In this document: in pieces, positions 38,913-39,079 of the stretch
How positions within the stretch are numbered: the stretch's first letter is position 1
Layout of the letters: every line of letters begins with the position of its first letter
NCBI GenBank assembly: GCA_964620045.1
Contig: CAZUJL010000031.1
Span: 1-39,079, forward strand
Direction: 5' to 3'
Source: VFKU01 sp964620045
Lineage (GTDB): Bacteria; Hydrogenedentota; Hydrogenedentia; Hydrogenedentales; GCA-2746185
Length of the DNA stretch: 39,079 nucleotides
Made by a program: the position numbers and the translations under genes
The notes under the pieces: generated by a model
Seen by the model: the letters and a program-made list of their open reading frames with translations, nothing else
Database searches by the model: none
What the model was told of the DNA's origin: nothing

Positions 38913-39079
38913 ATGAATTACCGTATTTATGGGGTATTTGCCGCTGTGTGCCTGTGCGGTGTGGCAGGGGCGCAGAATTTCACAGCCAACGACGATGGTC
39001 ATCAGATCACGGTGGCCGATCGAGGGCAGCCGGTACTGACCTACGTATACCAAGCCCCTCCCGATGCCGACGGGGCCCC
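38913..39079 (+). CDS. Exported protein, N-terminal part (possible DUF6807/PmoA-like family)
   Basis: 55 codons are visible and the frame is still open at the window end. A signal peptide (NYRIYGVFAAVCLCGVAGAQ) is followed by NFTANDDGHQITVADRGQPVLTYVY, a short beta-strand opening that resembles the start of DUF6807 (PmoA-like) proteins of planctomycete-like bacteria; those are secreted beta-sandwich proteins of unknown activity. The assignment rests on ~25 residues. GGGGGAG lies 8 bases before the ATG. Confidence 0.6.
   Translation, partial: MNYRIYGVFAAVCLCGVAGAQNFTANDDGHQITVADRGQPVLTYVYQAPPDADGA

Overview
The window reads as a chromosomal piece of a GC-rich, Gram-negative bacterium. It has an outer-membrane secretin (PilQ), a lipoprotein, many signal peptides, Shine-Dalgarno starts with frequent GTG codons, and strong hairpin terminators. 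The secreted beta-helix and CHRD proteins, ceramidase-like hydrolase, VanZ-sulfatase fusion, TMTC-type membrane/TPR protein and short GC-rich palindromic repeats suggest the Planctomycetes/Candidatus Hydrogenedentes part of the tree. That placement is an inference, not a marker-based result. A run of exactly 10 N at 20257-20266 shows that the piece is a scaffold from a draft or metagenome assembly.

Layout. 1-4200: the end of clpB, a cyclic-nucleotide-binding-domain protein, an M29 aminopeptidase and a Do/HtrA protease. 4416-9992: an unrecognised polytopic membrane protein, then four exported proteins: CHRD with Ca-binding repeats and a C-terminal sorting-like tail, beta-helix, ceramidase-like, and His/Asp-rich. 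Palindromic repeats and terminators lie between them. 10097-12110: a 26-bp inverted repeat, an AhpD-like protein, an O-methyltransferase and the RNase P RNA. 12174-15476: an SLC13/RCK_C transporter, a small ribbon-helix-helix-like protein and rplM-rpsI. 15756-18722: a B12-type radical SAM protein and a GT-C glycosyltransferase. 19019-23404 (minus strand): a Thr-Pro-rich single-pass scaffold protein interrupted by the assembly gap, a TMTC-type protein and a lipoprotein. 23600-32155: a response regulator with a degenerate GGDEF domain, a small anchored protein, a VanZ-sulfatase fusion, CorA and a large MscK-type channel. 32284-38229 (minus strand): pilMNOPQ, the type IV pilus alignment/secretin operon, behind a near-consensus promoter. 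38554-38796 (minus strand): a structured RNA that I interpret as 6S RNA. 38913-end: the start of an exported protein.

Genes that work together: pilM-N-O-P-Q are fused by 4-bp overlaps and form the inner-membrane ring, periplasmic bridge and outer-membrane pore of a type IV pilus. rplM-rpsI is the usual L13-S9 pair. The radical SAM and GT-C genes are close and codirectional, perhaps modifying a lipid or glycan. Three minus-strand promoters were found; those of pilM and of the scaffold gene have identical hexamers and spacing (TTGACA-17-TAGAAT). No CRISPR array, transposase, prophage or tRNA was seen. The most novel items are the 6S RNA candidate, the mirror-image repeat array with compensatory stem changes, the VanZ-sulfatase fusion with Thr at the nucleophile position, the Thr-Pro-rich scaffold protein, and the PilQ with a coiled-coil insertion.
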